Shown: positions 38,388 to 55,523 of the stretch, in pieces
Layout of the letters: every line of letters begins with the position of its first letter
How positions within the stretch are numbered: the stretch's first letter is position 1
Origin: Teichococcus aestuarii
GTDB taxonomy: Bacteria > Pseudomonadota > Alphaproteobacteria > Acetobacterales > Acetobacteraceae
Direction of reading: 5' to 3'
Length of the DNA stretch: 64,000 nucleotides
NCBI RefSeq assembly: GCF_003116135.1
Contig: NZ_PDOA01000011.1
Coordinates: 54,727-118,726 of the forward strand
The notes under the pieces: generated by a model
What the model was told of the DNA's origin: nothing
Database searches by the model: none
What the model saw: the letters and a program-made list of their open reading frames with translations, nothing else
Translations under genes and position numbers: made by a program

Positions 38388-39074
38388 TCAGGCCACGGCC
38401 GCGGGGAACGGCGCGTCGGCATGGCGCGACACCTTCACGGCGTCACGAACCAGCACATACCCGCCCTTCGCACCAGGCACCGCGCCCTTGACCATCAGCA
38501 GGCCCTTGTCGAGGTCGAAACCGGCGACCTCCAGGTTCTGCGTGGTCACGCGCTCAACGCCCAGATGGCCAGCCATCTTCTTGTTCTTGAAGGTCTTGCC
38601 CGGATCCTGACGGTTGCCCGTCGAACCGTGGCTACGGTGCGAGATCGACACGCCGTGCGAGGCCTCGAGGCCGGAGAAGTTCCAGCGCTTCATGGCGCCG
38701 GCAAACCCCTTGCCCTTCGAGGTGCCCGTCACGTCGACGATCTGGCCCTTCACGAAATGATTCGCGGAGAGCTTCGCGCCAGGCTCCAGCATGGCGTCAG
38801 CCGCCACGCGGAACTCCACGACCTTCTTCGGCGCCTCGACACCCGCCTTGGCGAAGTGACCCTTGTTGGGCTTCGAGACATTCTTCGGCTTCGCCTGGCC
38901 GAAGCCAAGCTGAACCGCATTGTAACCGTCCTTCTCTTCCGTGCGGGCGGCCACCACGCGCACCTGATCCAGGTGCAGCACGGTAACGGGCACGGTCGAG
39001 CCGTCGTCGTTGAACAGCCGGGTCATACCCAGCTTCTTCGCGATCAGGCCGGTGCGACCATTCTTCGCGGCCAT
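38388..39074 (-). CDS. rplC: 50S ribosomal protein L3
   Basis: Early-assembly protein whose loop reaches the peptidyl-transferase centre. The product is 228 aa with [37 protein letters not shown] and [20 protein letters not shown], where the Gln of RQDPGK is the site methylated by PrmB in other bacteria. It lies 20 bases after rpsJ. Confidence 0.99.
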   Translation of the reverse strand: MAAKNGRTGLIAKKLGMTRLFNDDGSTVPVTVLHLDQVRVVAARTEEKDGYNAVQLGFGQAKPKNVSKPNKGHFAKAGVEAPKKVVEFRVAADAMLEPGAKLSANHFVKGQIVDVTGTSKGKGFAGAMKRWNFSGLEASHGVSISHRSHGSTGNRQDPGKTFKNKKMAGHLGVERVTTQNLEVAGFDLDKGLLMVKGAVPGAKGGYVLVRDAVKVSRHADAPFPAAVA

Positions 39075-39094
39075 GGCAGATTGCTCCCCGGGCC

Positions 39095-39403
39095 TTAGAG
39101 CTTGATCTCGACGTCCACGCCGGCGGCCAGGTCGAGCTTCATCAGCGCGTCCACGGTCTGCGGAGTGGGGTCGACGATATCAAGCAGACGCCGATGAGTC
39201 CGGATCTCGAACTGCTCACGGCTCTTCTTGTCGACGTGCGGCGAGCGGTTCACGGTGAAACGCTCGATTTCCGTCGGCAGCGGGATGGGCCCACGCACGC
39301 GCGCGCCCGTCCGCTTCGCGGTGTTGACGATCTCCCGCGTGCTGCCATCCAGCACGCGGTGATCGAACGCCTTGAGGCGGATGCGGATGTTCTGGCTGTC
39401 CAT
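39095..39403 (-). CDS. rpsJ: 30S ribosomal protein S10 (NusE)
   Basis: Ribosomal head protein and also NusE, which joins NusB in rRNA antitermination and contacts NusG to couple transcription and translation. The product is 102 aa with [40 protein letters not shown] and [20 protein letters not shown]. It begins 31 bases after tuf1, so the str and S10 operons are probably one transcript. Confidence 0.99.
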   Translation of the reverse strand: MDSQNIRIRLKAFDHRVLDGSTREIVNTAKRTGARVRGPIPLPTEIERFTVNRSPHVDKKSREQFEIRTHRRLLDIVDPTPQTVDALMKLDLAAGVDVEIKL

Positions 39404-39434
39404 GTCTGGCGCCTGTCTCTTCTTCCGCTGCCGC

Positions 39435-40622
<1,188 letters not shown>

Positions 40623-40648
40623 TGTCTTCAGTCCCCGATCGGGTGTCG

Positions 40649-41125
40649 TTACCAGCGGTAGTGGCTGAAGGCCTTGTTGGCCTCTGCCATCCGGTGCGTG
40701 TCTTCGCGCTTCTTCACGGCCGTGCCGCGGTTGTTGGCCGCGTCCATCAGCTCGGAGGAGAGGCGCTCTTCCATGGTGTGCTCGCCACGCTTGCGCGCGG
40801 ACTCGATCAGCCAACGGATGGCCAGAGCCTGGCGGCGCTCCGGGCGGACCTCGACGGGCACCTGGTAGGTGGCACCACCGACGCGGCGGGAGCGGACCTC
40901 GACGGCCGGCTTCACGTTGTCCATCGCCTCATGGAACAGGCGCAGGGGGTCGCTGTTCGGACCGCCGCGGCGCTTCAGGGTGTCCATGGCGGCGTAGACG
41001 ATACGCTCGGCCGTGCTCTTCTTGCCGTCATACATCAGCACGTTCATGAAACGGCTGAGGACGATGTCACCGAACTTCGGATCCGGCAGAACTTCGCGCT
41101 TCTCGGCGCTGTGGCGACGCGACAT
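40649..41125 (-). CDS. rpsG: 30S ribosomal protein S7
   Basis: Head assembly initiator contacting E-site tRNA; in E. coli it represses the str operon. The product is 158 aa with [40 protein letters not shown] and [20 protein letters not shown] at the end. It lies 12 bases after rpsL. The usual rpsL-rpsG intergenic S7 target would have to fit into that short gap and is not evident. Confidence 0.99.
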   Translation of the reverse strand: MSRRHSAEKREVLPDPKFGDIVLSRFMNVLMYDGKKSTAERIVYAAMDTLKRRGGPNSDPLRLFHEAMDNVKPAVEVRSRRVGGATYQVPVEVRPERRQALAIRWLIESARKRGEHTMEERLSSELMDAANNRGTAVKKREDTHRMAEANKAFSHYRW

Positions 41126-41137
41126 CGCTCTCTTCCC

Positions 41138-41509
41138 TTACTTCGGCCGCTTCGCGCCGTACAGCGAGCGCCGCTTGCGCCGCTTGGCGATGCCCTGCGT
41201 ATCCAGAACGCCGCGCAGGATGTGGTAGCGTACGCCGGGAAGGTCCTTCACGCGCCCGCCGCGGATCAGCACCACCGAGTGCTCCTGCAGGTTGTGACCC
41301 TCACCCGGGATGTAGCTCACGACCTCGTGGCCGTTCACCAGGCGAACCTTGGCCACCTTACGCAGCGCCGAGTTCGGCTTCTTCGGAGTGGTGGTGTAAA
41401 CGCGCGTGCAGACGCCACGCTTCTGCGGGCAGCCCTGCAGGGCCGGAACCTTATTACGGCTCGGCTTGGGCTCACGCCCCGTGGCGATGAGCTGGTTGAT
41501 CGTCGGCAT
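41138..41509 (-). CDS. rpsL: 30S ribosomal protein S12
   Basis: Decoding-centre protein and classical streptomycin-resistance locus. The product is 123 aa with [36 protein letters not shown] and [14 protein letters not shown]. The lysines usually altered in streptomycin resistance (K43 and K88 in this numbering) are wild type, and Asp89, the methylthiolation site, is present. ATG 41509 follows GAAGGGG. It is the first gene of the str-S10 transcript. Confidence 0.99.
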   Translation of the reverse strand: MPTINQLIATGREPKPSRNKVPALQGCPQKRGVCTRVYTTTPKKPNSALRKVAKVRLVNGHEVVSYIPGEGHNLQEHSVVLIRGGRVKDLPGVRYHILRGVLDTQGIAKRRKRRSLYGAKRPK

Positions 41510-41524
41510 GACGCCCCTTCGTGC

Positions 41525-41553
41525 CCTATTTCGAACGCCCAGGCCCTTGACAA
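41525..41553 (-). promoter_or_regulatory. Proximal promoter candidate (P2) of rpsL
   Basis: TTGTCA (41553-41548) and AATAGG (41530-41525) on the minus strand, spacing 17. It would give a very short leader just containing the GAAGGGG ribosome site. Confidence 0.4.
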
Positions 41554-41716
41554 GCAAGAGCGCCCGCAAAGGCGGCGCAGCAGCGCCACCCCTCGGGCTT
41601 GTCCCGCCCCCGGCCTCAGCCCCTGAAGTAGAGGCGGCGCCGGTTGCCCAGAACCTGTCGTCCAGAACTCCGCAAGCTATGTCCCTATGGCGGACAAAGC
41701 CCCGTCGAGGGCGCGG

Positions 41717-41745
41717 AACCTACGCCCCGACCCCCAATGAGTCAA
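41717..41745 (-). promoter_or_regulatory. Distal promoter candidate (P1) of rpsL
   Basis: TTGACT (41745-41740) and TAGGTT (41722-41717) on the minus strand, spacing 17, resembling the rpsM promoter. The leader would be about 200 bases. The whole 395-base gap 41510-41904 holds these two promoters, the rpoC terminator and two further GC hairpins between about 41768 and 41822; no gene is seen in it. Confidence 0.45.
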
Positions 41746-41861
41746 GCGCGCCGCACCCCCGAACACCTGAATCCGGGCCCTTGAAAGGCCCGGCTCCCAT
41801 GCACCCGGCGCAGGGCCGGGTTTGTGGGGGCGTGAATCCCCGTAAGGGGCACCCCCGAAGC

Positions 41862-41896
41862 GGCCGCGGGGAGAGAGAGACCCCCTCCCCGCGGCC
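41862..41896 (-). terminator. Hairpin with perfect 11-bp stem after rpoC
   Basis: GGCCGCGGGGA (41862-41872) and TCCCCGCGGCC (41886-41896) are perfect complements with a 13-base loop, starting nine bases beyond the rpoC stop. It is very stable but lacks a T run. Confidence 0.65.
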
Positions 41897-41904
41897 TGAT
41901 CCGC

Positions 41905-46170
<4,266 letters not shown>

Positions 46171-46195
46171 GCGGCCGTCCTCTCAAGGTGAGGCC

Positions 46196-46222
46196 GCCGC
46201 GCCGGGGCGAACCCGGCGCGGC
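46196..46222 (-). other. Perfect 11-bp hairpin between rpoB and rpoC
   Basis: GCCGCGCCGGG (46196-46206) and CCCGGCGCGGC (46212-46222) around a 5-base loop, 25 bases before the rpoC start. There is no T run, so RNA processing or stabilisation is more likely than termination. Confidence 0.6.
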
Positions 46223-46255
46223 TGAGCAAAGTTTGGTTCAGGCTCGGCGAGGCAC

Positions 46256-50437
<4,182 letters not shown>

Positions 50438-50534
50438 GCCCGTCCTGCTTCCCTTCGCTCCGGCCCAACCGTCCCGGCCGGCGGGTCACCCCACCTTCTG
50501 GCGCGCCGCAAGATTGCCCTGCGAAACGCAGTCG

Positions 50535-50562
50535 CGGGCAGGAACCCGAGGGTCCCTGCCCG
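50535..50562 (-). other. rplL-rpoB intergenic hairpin, rpoB-proximal
   Basis: CGGGCAGG and CCTGCCCG form an 8-bp stem around 12 bases. It lies downstream of the hairpin at 50578-50606. The E. coli equivalent gap holds an attenuator and an RNase III site; a similar role is inferred. Confidence 0.5.
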
Positions 50563-50577
50563 ACTCGCCCAGTCTGA

Positions 50578-50606
50578 CCCGGCCCCACGCATGGCGCGGG
50601 GCCGGG
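50578..50606 (-). terminator. rplL-rpoB attenuator hairpin candidate
   Basis: CCCGGCCCC and GGGGCCGGG form a perfect 9-bp stem with an 11-base loop, six bases after the rplL stop. It is well placed to reduce rpoBC expression relative to rplJL. Confidence 0.55.
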
Positions 50607-50612
50607 ACGGTC

Positions 50613-50990
50613 TTACTTGACCTCGACCTTGGCGCCGTTCTCCTCGAGGACCTTCTTGATCTTCTCGGCCTCGTCCTTGGAAACGCCTTCCTTCACGGTC
50701 TTCGGCGCGCCCTCGACCAGATCCTTGGCCTCCTTCAGGCCCAGGCCGGTGATGGTGCGGATTTCCTTGATGACGTTGATCTTCTTGTCACCGGCGCTCG
50801 CCAGAGTGACCGTGAACTCGGTCTGCTCCTCAACCGGCGCGGCGGCGGCGCCAGCGGCCGGGGCCGCGGCAACAGCCACCGGAGCGGCGGCGGAGACGCC
50901 CCACTTCTCTTCCAGCAGCTTGGACAGCTCGGCGGCTTCCAGAACGGTCAGGCTGGAGAGCTCGTCAACCAGCTTCGCGAGATCGGCCAT
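50613..50990 (-). CDS. rplL: 50S ribosomal protein L7/L12
   Basis: Stalk protein that recruits translational GTPases. The product is 125 aa with an N-terminal dimer domain ([20 protein letters not shown]), an Ala/Val-rich hinge (about residues 37-52) and the C-terminal domain containing [20 protein letters not shown]. It lies 97 bases after rplJ. A four- or six-fold copy on L10 is typical. Confidence 0.99.
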   Translation of the reverse strand: MADLAKLVDELSSLTVLEAAELSKLLEEKWGVSAAAPVAVAAAPAAGAAAAPVEEQTEFTVTLASAGDKKINVIKEIRTITGLGLKEAKDLVEGAPKTVKEGVSKDEAEKIKKVLEENGAKVEVK

Positions 50991-51087
50991 GGTTTTCTAT
51001 CCTTCGATGTAATCGCTTGGCATGATGAATGCAATCCCCGGCCGGCGGAGTGAGGCCGCCCGGGGGGTCTTCCGCGAAAGGCGCCTG

Positions 51088-51606
51088 TTAGGCCGCCTCG
51101 TCCTTCTTGGCGTAAGCCGCCAGCACGCGCGCCACCTGCCCGCCGGGTGCCTGAAGCACACCAGCGATCCGCGTCGCCGGGGTCTGGATGAGACCCACCA
51201 GCTGCGCGCGCAGGGTTTCGAGCGAGGGCAGGGTCGCCAGGGCCTTCACGCCATCGGCGTTCAGCGTCTGGTTCCCGATTGCCCCGCCCAGGATCACGAA
51301 CTTGTCGTTACCCTTGGCGAACTCCACGGCGGTCTTCGCCACGGCCACCGGGTCGGTCGACCACGCAAGCGCGGTCGGCCCCTTCAGCAGCGGCGAGATG
51401 CCCTGGAAGCGGGTGCCGTCGAGGGCGAGGGTGGCCAGCCGGTTCTTCGCGACCTTATACGTCGCGCCCGCCGCTCGCATCTGGCGCCGCAGATTGCTCA
51501 CCTCGGCGACCGTCAGACCCTTGTTCTGGGCGACGAGCACAAAGGAAGTATCCGCGAACACCTCCGCGAGGGAGGCAACGAACGCACGCTTCTCCGTACG
51601 ATCCAA
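51088..51606 (-). CDS. rplJ: 50S ribosomal protein L10
   Basis: Stalk base that anchors L7/L12 dimers and, with them, represses its own mRNA. The product is 172 aa with [20 protein letters not shown] and NRLATLAL in the RNA-binding domain and a C-terminal helix for L7/L12 binding. Translation starts at TTG 51606 (MDRTEKRAF), a rare start codon that no ATG or GTG nearby could replace. GGAGA lies about eight bases upstream. Weak initiation fits feedback control. Confidence 0.96.
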   Translation of the reverse strand: MDRTEKRAFVASLAEVFADTSFVLVAQNKGLTVAEVSNLRRQMRAAGATYKVAKNRLATLALDGTRFQGISPLLKGPTALAWSTDPVAVAKTAVEFAKGNDKFVILGGAIGNQTLNADGVKALATLPSLETLRAQLVGLIQTPATRIAGVLQAPGGQVARVLAAYAKKDEAA

Positions 51607-51619
51607 CTCCCGTCTCCGT

Positions 51620-51760
51620 CGGTGGCCGGCCCTTGTGGAGGGGGTCCGGCCGGTTCACACGGGGGCCGACGCAGGTGTTCACCCGCGCAAGCCCCGGTTC
51701 GCCTGTCTGAGTCTGCGGAAGACCAAGCCATCACGCCCGGCCGCCTGTGCGGCCAAGGCT
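51620..51760 (-). ncRNA. Candidate L10 leader (autoregulatory mRNA element) of rplJ-rplL
   Basis: The 311-base gap between rplA and rplJ contains no gene. Read on the minus strand it includes CGTGATGGCTTGG, CAGACAGGCGAACCGG and stem GGCCGG/CCGGCC (51624-51629 with 51646-51651) close to the start codon. Purine-rich AGACAG-GxGAAC elements and a kink-turn occur in known L10 leaders, where L10-L12 binding shuts off translation. Assignment is by resemblance only. Confidence 0.5.
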
Positions 51761-51851
51761 GCGATCTCTCTCGGCATCCCCATCTCACGCCTGCGGGGCG
51801 GATGCCCCCTTAAAGCCCTTGGGCCACATGCGTTCTCGGACAGGTTTCAGA

Positions 51852-51869
51852 GGGCGGGCCAGCCCGCCC
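51852..51869 (-). terminator. Hairpin after rplA
   Basis: GGGCGGG and CCCGCCC with a 4-base loop, 48 bases beyond the rplA stop and upstream of the L10 leader. It may attenuate rplKA readthrough into rplJL. Confidence 0.45.
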
Positions 51870-51917
51870 CCTTGCCCGCACCCCGCCGGAGCGGAGCGCG
51901 TATCTCTGTGGCCCGGC

Positions 51918-52616
51918 TTACGCCGAGGCCAGCGAGGTGACGTCCACCTTCAGGCCGGGGCCCATCGAGGAGGAGAGCGCCACCTTCTTCACATAGGTGC
52001 CCTTGGCGCCGGTCGGCTTGGCGCGCTGGATCGCCTCGACGAAGGCGCGCGCGTTCTCGACCAGCTGCTCCTCCGAGAAGGAGACCTTGCCGATGCCGGC
52101 ATGGACGATACCGGCCTTCTCGGCGCGGAACTCCACCTGGCCGGCCTTGGCGGCGGCCACGGCGTCCTTGACGTTCATCGTCACGGTGCCGAGCTTCGGG
52201 TTCGGCATCAGGCCGCGCGGGCCCAGGATCTTACCGAGGCGGCCGACCAGGCCCATCATGTCCGGCGTGGCGATGCAGCGATCGAACTCGATCTTGCCTT
52301 CCTGCACCAGCGCGGCCAGGTCGTCGGCGCCCACCACGTCGGCCCCGGCGGCCTGCGCCTCCTCGGCCTTCGCGCCGCGGGCGAACACGCCGACGCGGAC
52401 GGTCTTGCCCGTGCCGTGCGGCAGGGAGACCATGGAGCGCACCATCTGGTCGGCGTGGCGCGGGTCGATGCCGAGGTTCATCGAGATCTCGACGGTCTCG
52501 TCGAACTTCGCCTTGGCGTTCGCCTTCACCGTGGCCACGGCCTCCGGCAGCGCGAACAGCTTGTCACGGTCCAGACCGGCGTAGATCGCCTTCAGACGCT
52601 TGCCCTGCTTGGCCAT
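51918..52616 (-). CDS. rplA: 50S ribosomal protein L1
   Basis: L1-stalk protein that guides E-site tRNA; in E. coli it represses the rplKA mRNA. The product is 232 aa with [39 protein letters not shown] and the signature [23 protein letters not shown] 52616 is the family start ([11 protein letters not shown]), two bases after rplK. Confidence 0.99.
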   Translation of the reverse strand: MAKQGKRLKAIYAGLDRDKLFALPEAVATVKANAKAKFDETVEISMNLGIDPRHADQMVRSMVSLPHGTGKTVRVGVFARGAKAEEAQAAGADVVGADDLAALVQEGKIEFDRCIATPDMMGLVGRLGKILGPRGLMPNPKLGTVTMNVKDAVAAAKAGQVEFRAEKAGIVHAGIGKVSFSEEQLVENARAFVEAIQRAKPTGAKGTYVKKVALSSSMGPGLKVDVTSLASA

Positions 52617-52618
52617 GA

Positions 52619-53053
52619 TCAGCCCTCCACCACGGACATGCCCATCGAGCGGGCGGAACCGGCCAGCATGCGCACGGCGGCCTCCACGTCGTTGGCGTTC
52701 ATGTCCTTCATCTTGGTCGCGGCGATCTCGCGCAGCTGCGACTTGGTCACGCGGCCCACCACGCCACCCTTGCCGGGGGTCTGGCTGCCCTTGTCCAGCT
52801 TCGCCGCCTTGAGCAGGAAGTAGGTGTTGGGCGGGGTCTTCGTGATGAAGGAGAAGGTGCGGTCGGAGAAGGCGGTGATGACCACCGGCGTCGGCGTGCC
52901 GGGCTCCATGCCCTGCGTCGCCGCGTTGAATTCCTTCACGAACTGCATGATGTTCAGGCCGCGCTGACCCAGGGCCGGGCCCACCGGCGGCGAGGGGTTC
53001 GCCTTGCCCGCCGGGATCTGCAGCTTGATGTAGCCGACGATCTTCTTCGCCAT
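52619..53053 (-). CDS. rplK: 50S ribosomal protein L11
   Basis: Binds the GTPase-associated centre and is needed for RelA activation. The product is 144 aa with [37 protein letters not shown] and the C-terminal rRNA-binding [14 protein letters not shown]. It is the first gene of its transcript here because nusG, its usual upstream neighbour, is 6.6 kb away. Confidence 0.99.
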   Translation of the reverse strand: MAKKIVGYIKLQIPAGKANPSPPVGPALGQRGLNIMQFVKEFNAATQGMEPGTPTPVVITAFSDRTFSFITKTPPNTYFLLKAAKLDKGSQTPGKGGVVGRVTKSQLREIAATKMKDMNANDVEAAVRMLAGSARSMGMSVVEG

Positions 53054-53201
53054 AGTCGTTCCTCTGCGCTCTCAGAGGCGCGCGGTGCTTGCGGCTGTCC
53101 CCGATAGGCTGGGGCCGGGCCTCCCGCGTCCCTGAAGAAAACGCCGCAACGGCCTGGCACGCGGGGAGCGCGCAGCACGGCGTGATTGCGGCGGAGGCGG
53201 G

Positions 53202-53230
53202 CGTATACCCCTCTCTCCCGCGCGAGTCCA
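53202..53230 (-). promoter_or_regulatory. Promoter candidate of rplK-rplA
   Basis: TGGACT (53230-53225) and TATACG (53207-53202) on the minus strand, spacing 17. The leader would be about 140 bases. An own promoter is expected since nusG is not adjacent. Confidence 0.5.
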
Positions 53231-53244
53231 GACAAAGACCAGCC

Positions 53245-53277
53245 CTGCCGCGCATGGCTCCGCTGCCGGCGCGGCAG
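53245..53277 (-). terminator. Hairpin after the DUF4142 gene
   Basis: CTGCCGCGC and GCGCGGCAG form a perfect 9-bp stem with a 15-base loop, followed on the minus strand by GGCTGGTCTTTG. It ends just upstream of the rplK promoter candidate. Confidence 0.45.
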
Positions 53278-53297
53278 GTCTGCCGCCGCCGGCTGCC

Positions 53298-53819
53298 TCA
53301 GCCGGCGCCGAGGGCCTGCAGCATCGCCAAATGCTGCTTGATGCTGGCCACCGCCAGGGTGGAGATCACCCGCTCCTCCCGCAGGCCGCCGCCGCGCAGC
53401 GCCTGGTGCGCCGCCAGCAGCTCCCGGTGGCCGAGGCGCTGGCCCTGGAGGTAGAGGGTGTCGAAGGCGTCGCCCTGCAGCGTCTCGAGCTGCTGCAGCA
53501 TCGCCAGCTTCTCGCCCGGCATCATCACCGTGGCGGGCAGCGGCAGGCCGGCGAGCTGCATGGCCTGCAGCAGCGCCTGCTGCTCCGCCACCTCGAACTG
53601 CGCGAAGGCGCGCACCGGCGCCTGCCCGGCGCGGCTGGCGGCGAGCTGGCTGCTGTTGAGCGCGAAGGTGCCGCCCGCCAGCGCCGCCTGCCGTGCTTCC
53701 ATGAGGTCGGAGCTCATGGCGCCGGCCGGCATCGTGCCCTGCGCCCGGGCGCCGGCGGGAAGCAGCAGGGGGACCAGCGTGGCGCCGGCGAGGGCGGCCA
53801 GGGCATTGCGGCGGATCAT
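53298..53819 (-). CDS. DUF4142 (ferritin-like fold) exported protein
   Basis: A 173-aa protein with an Ala-rich signal peptide (ALAALAGATLVPLLLPAGARA, cleavage near ARA-QG). The mature part is all-helical, with the DUF4142 pattern of a helix ending in VRAFAQFEVAEQQALLQAM and a long C-terminal bundle (FDTLYLQGQRLGHRELLAAH). Function is unknown; relatives are periplasmic and often stress-linked. ATG 53819 has AGGA nine bases upstream. It is 120 bases downstream of the GIY-YIG gene. Confidence 0.85.
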   Translation of the reverse strand: MIRRNALAALAGATLVPLLLPAGARAQGTMPAGAMSSDLMEARQAALAGGTFALNSSQLAASRAGQAPVRAFAQFEVAEQQALLQAMQLAGLPLPATVMMPGEKLAMLQQLETLQGDAFDTLYLQGQRLGHRELLAAHQALRGGGLREERVISTLAVASIKQHLAMLQALGAG

Positions 53820-53939
53820 GACCGTTCATCCTGTTGAGGTGGCAGCCATGGAACCGGCGCGGCCCGCGGTCGTTCCCCCTGCCGGCTCGCCCTCCTCGCG
53901 GAGGCCGCCGGAGAGGAAGGATCGCGGCCGCTGGCGGCA

Positions 53940-54275
53940 TCAGAGGGCAGCCGCCCGAAGCCTCTCCCGCCAGATGGACTGCCGGTTCCTGAGTTCGCTG
54001 GGGCGGGTCAGGGCCGGAAAATCGTCACGCAGACGCTCGAGCTCCTCGAACCTGAATCCGCCCTGCCCGTGGACGTTCCAGGCGGTCTGCAGCGCGCCAT
54101 AAGGGCAGCTTCCCTGCCTCAGCGTGAACCACAGGCTATTCTGCTGGGTGTCGAGATGGCGGCTCTGTCCGACCCATGTCTCCCCCGTGGCGACGCAGAT
54201 GACGGCGAACACGCCATAGCCTGGCTTCCGTTCCTTGTAGGCGGCGCAGGCAGCCTTGCGGGCGCTCCGGTCCAT
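53940..54275 (-). CDS. GIY-YIG nuclease-family protein
   Basis: A 111-aa protein with a degenerate GIY-YIG start: GYGVFAVICVATGETWVGQS stands where GIY and YIG occur in the family. It is followed by the conserved TQQNSLWFTLRQGSCPYGAL and the helix NVHGQGGFRFEELERL, known from small GIY-YIG proteins of alphaproteobacteria. The canonical first Tyr is replaced (GVF for GIY and WVG for YIG), so nuclease activity is uncertain. A perfect GGAGG precedes ATG 54275. It is divergent to a DUF2239 gene across a 62-base gap with two palindromes. Confidence 0.78.
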   Translation of the reverse strand: MDRSARKAACAAYKERKPGYGVFAVICVATGETWVGQSRHLDTQQNSLWFTLRQGSCPYGALQTAWNVHGQGGFRFEELERLRDDFPALTRPSELRNRQSIWRERLRAAAL

Positions 54276-54277
54276 GA

Positions 54278-54307
54278 TTGACCTCCTTTTTCACCCGGGC
54301 AATATTA
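54278..54307. promoter_or_regulatory. Overlapping divergent promoters of the GIY-YIG and DUF2239 genes
   Basis: Plus strand: TTGACC (54278-54283), 17 bases, AATATT (54301-54306). Minus strand: -10 TAATAT (54307-54302) with a -35-like TTTACC 17 bases upstream, inside operator B. The two -10 elements share bases, so transcription of the two genes should be mutually exclusive. Confidence 0.55.
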
Positions 54308-54330
54308 GGCTGAATTTTTACCCGGGTAAA
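54293..54330. promoter_or_regulatory. Two CCCGGG-centred operators between the GIY-YIG and DUF2239 genes
   Basis: Site B is the perfect 14-bp palindrome TTTACCCGGGTAAA (54317-54330). Site A is a related, less symmetric CACCCGGGCAA around 54292-54302. Their centres are 27 bp apart and they flank the shared -10 region. The binding protein is unknown; no regulator gene is adjacent. Confidence 0.7.
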
Positions 54331-54337
54331 TAATCTC

Positions 54338-54937
54338 ATGAATGACTCACCGGACGAAACCGAAAGCCCCGGGGCGGGCAGTTTCGTGGTCTTCGAAGGG
54401 TTCGCGCGCCTCGTATCCGGAACCCTGGCCGAGGCCGCGCTCGCGGCGAAGCGGGCGCAGGAACGCGGCACCCGGTCGGCTGTCCTGGTGTTCGACCAAG
54501 CCACCGGCGCGGTCACGGATCTCGATCTTCGCGGAACCGAGGCGGAGATTGCCGCCCGCCATGCGCCCCTGGCGCGGCCCGCCACGAAGCGGGGGCGCCC
54601 GAAGCTGGGCGTGGTCGCGCGCGAAGTGACCCTCCTGCCACGCCACTGGGAATGGCTGGCCAGCCAGCCCGGCGGCGCATCGGTGGCCTTGCGGAGGCTG
54701 GTGGAGGCGGCACGCAAGCTCGACAGTGAATCGGGTGCGCCACGCCGTCAGACGGAAGCCGCCTACCGTTTCATGTCGGCCATGGCGGGCGATCTGCCGG
54801 GCTTCGAGGATGCCGCGCGCGCCCTGTTCGCCCAGGACCGGGAGCGGCTGCTGCACTGCATACGGGCATGGGCGCCGGACATCCGGGATCAGCTGCTCCG
54901 CTATCTGGGCCCCAGCGGCGAAGCCAGCCCCGGCTGA
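54338..54937 (+). CDS. DUF2239 family protein
   Basis: A 199-aa cytoplasmic protein with the DUF2239 blocks FVVFEGFARLVSGTLAEAAL, AVLVFDQATGAVTDLDLRGT and RGRPKLGVVAREVTLLPRHW followed by EWLASQPGGASVALRRLVEA. The RGRPKLG stretch resembles an AT-hook-like basic patch, and the helical half after it suggests nucleic-acid or protein binding. Function is not known. It is divergently paired with the GIY-YIG gene, an arrangement that may be a two-gene module. Confidence 0.85.
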   Translation: MNDSPDETESPGAGSFVVFEGFARLVSGTLAEAALAAKRAQERGTRSAVLVFDQATGAVTDLDLRGTEAEIAARHAPLARPATKRGRPKLGVVAREVTLLPRHWEWLASQPGGASVALRRLVEAARKLDSESGAPRRQTEAAYRFMSAMAGDLPGFEDAARALFAQDRERLLHCIRAWAPDIRDQLLRYLGPSGEASPG

Positions 54938-55002
54938 CGGCAAGAGGCTCGGGGGAGGGCTGGGCGCGATCCACGCCGCCAGGCCTCGCCAGCGGCTTCC
55001 TG

Positions 55003-55021
55003 AACAATCGGCCATATTGTT
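55003..55021. promoter_or_regulatory. MarR-type operator candidate
   Basis: AACAAT and ATTGTT are perfect complements separated by seven bases, 35 bases before the marR start. Palindromes of this AT-rich type are usual for MarR/SlyA regulators. Confidence 0.6.
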
Positions 55022-55055
55022 TGTCTGCTAACCATAAGCCCCCTACCTTTCCCGC

Positions 55056-55523
55056 ATGTCCTCCGCCGCCCCGCCCCTGCCCGAGCTGTTCCGCCGCTTC
55101 GGGGACCATTTCGTGCGGATCACGCGCGCCTGGCGGCGCGAGGCCGACCTGCGGCTCGCACCCCTCTCCCTGTCCCACGCCACCGCCTCCGCCCTGCTTC
55201 TGCTGCGCGCGCGGGGCGACGCGCCCTGCCGGCAGGGCGCGCTGGCCCAGGCCCTCGGCATCGAGCAGCCCTCCCTGGTGCGGCTGCTGGACCAGCTCTG
55301 CGCCGCCGGCATGGTCGAGCGCCATGCGGACCCGGCCGACCGGCGCGCCCGCATCCTGCACCTCACCGCCGCCGGGCGGCGGGCCGCGGAACAGGCCGAG
55401 GGGCTGCTGGAGGCGCTGCGCGCCGAGCTGCTGGGCACCGCCGCGCCGCAGGACCTGGAGGCCACCATGCGGGTGCTGGAAGGCATGTGGCACCGGCTCG
55501 GCGTGAACGGGGAGCAGCCCTGA
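55056..55523 (+). CDS. MarR-family transcriptional regulator
   Basis: A 155-aa winged-helix regulator: recognition region QGALAQALGIEQPSLVRLLD and the wing VERHADPADRRARILHLTAA, including the DxRxR-like signature. It likely represses itself and the efflux genes downstream, responding to an aromatic acid or drug. Its stop overlaps the start of the FUSC gene as TGATG. No clear ribosome site precedes its ATG. Confidence 0.93.
   Translation: MSSAAPPLPELFRRFGDHFVRITRAWRREADLRLAPLSLSHATASALLLLRARGDAPCRQGALAQALGIEQPSLVRLLDQLCAAGMVERHADPADRRARILHLTAAGRRAAEQAEGLLEALRAELLGTAAPQDLEATMRVLEGMWHRLGVNGEQP

Noticed and set aside
40623..40648. Remnant of fusA between rpsG and tuf1
   Set aside because: Only 26 bases, with no EF-G-like coding in any frame.
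52823..53255. N-terminal extension of rplA or rplK frames up to 53255
   Set aside because: The long frame is an out-of-phase shadow of rplK fused to the rplA frame. Family starts at 52616 and 53053 are clear.
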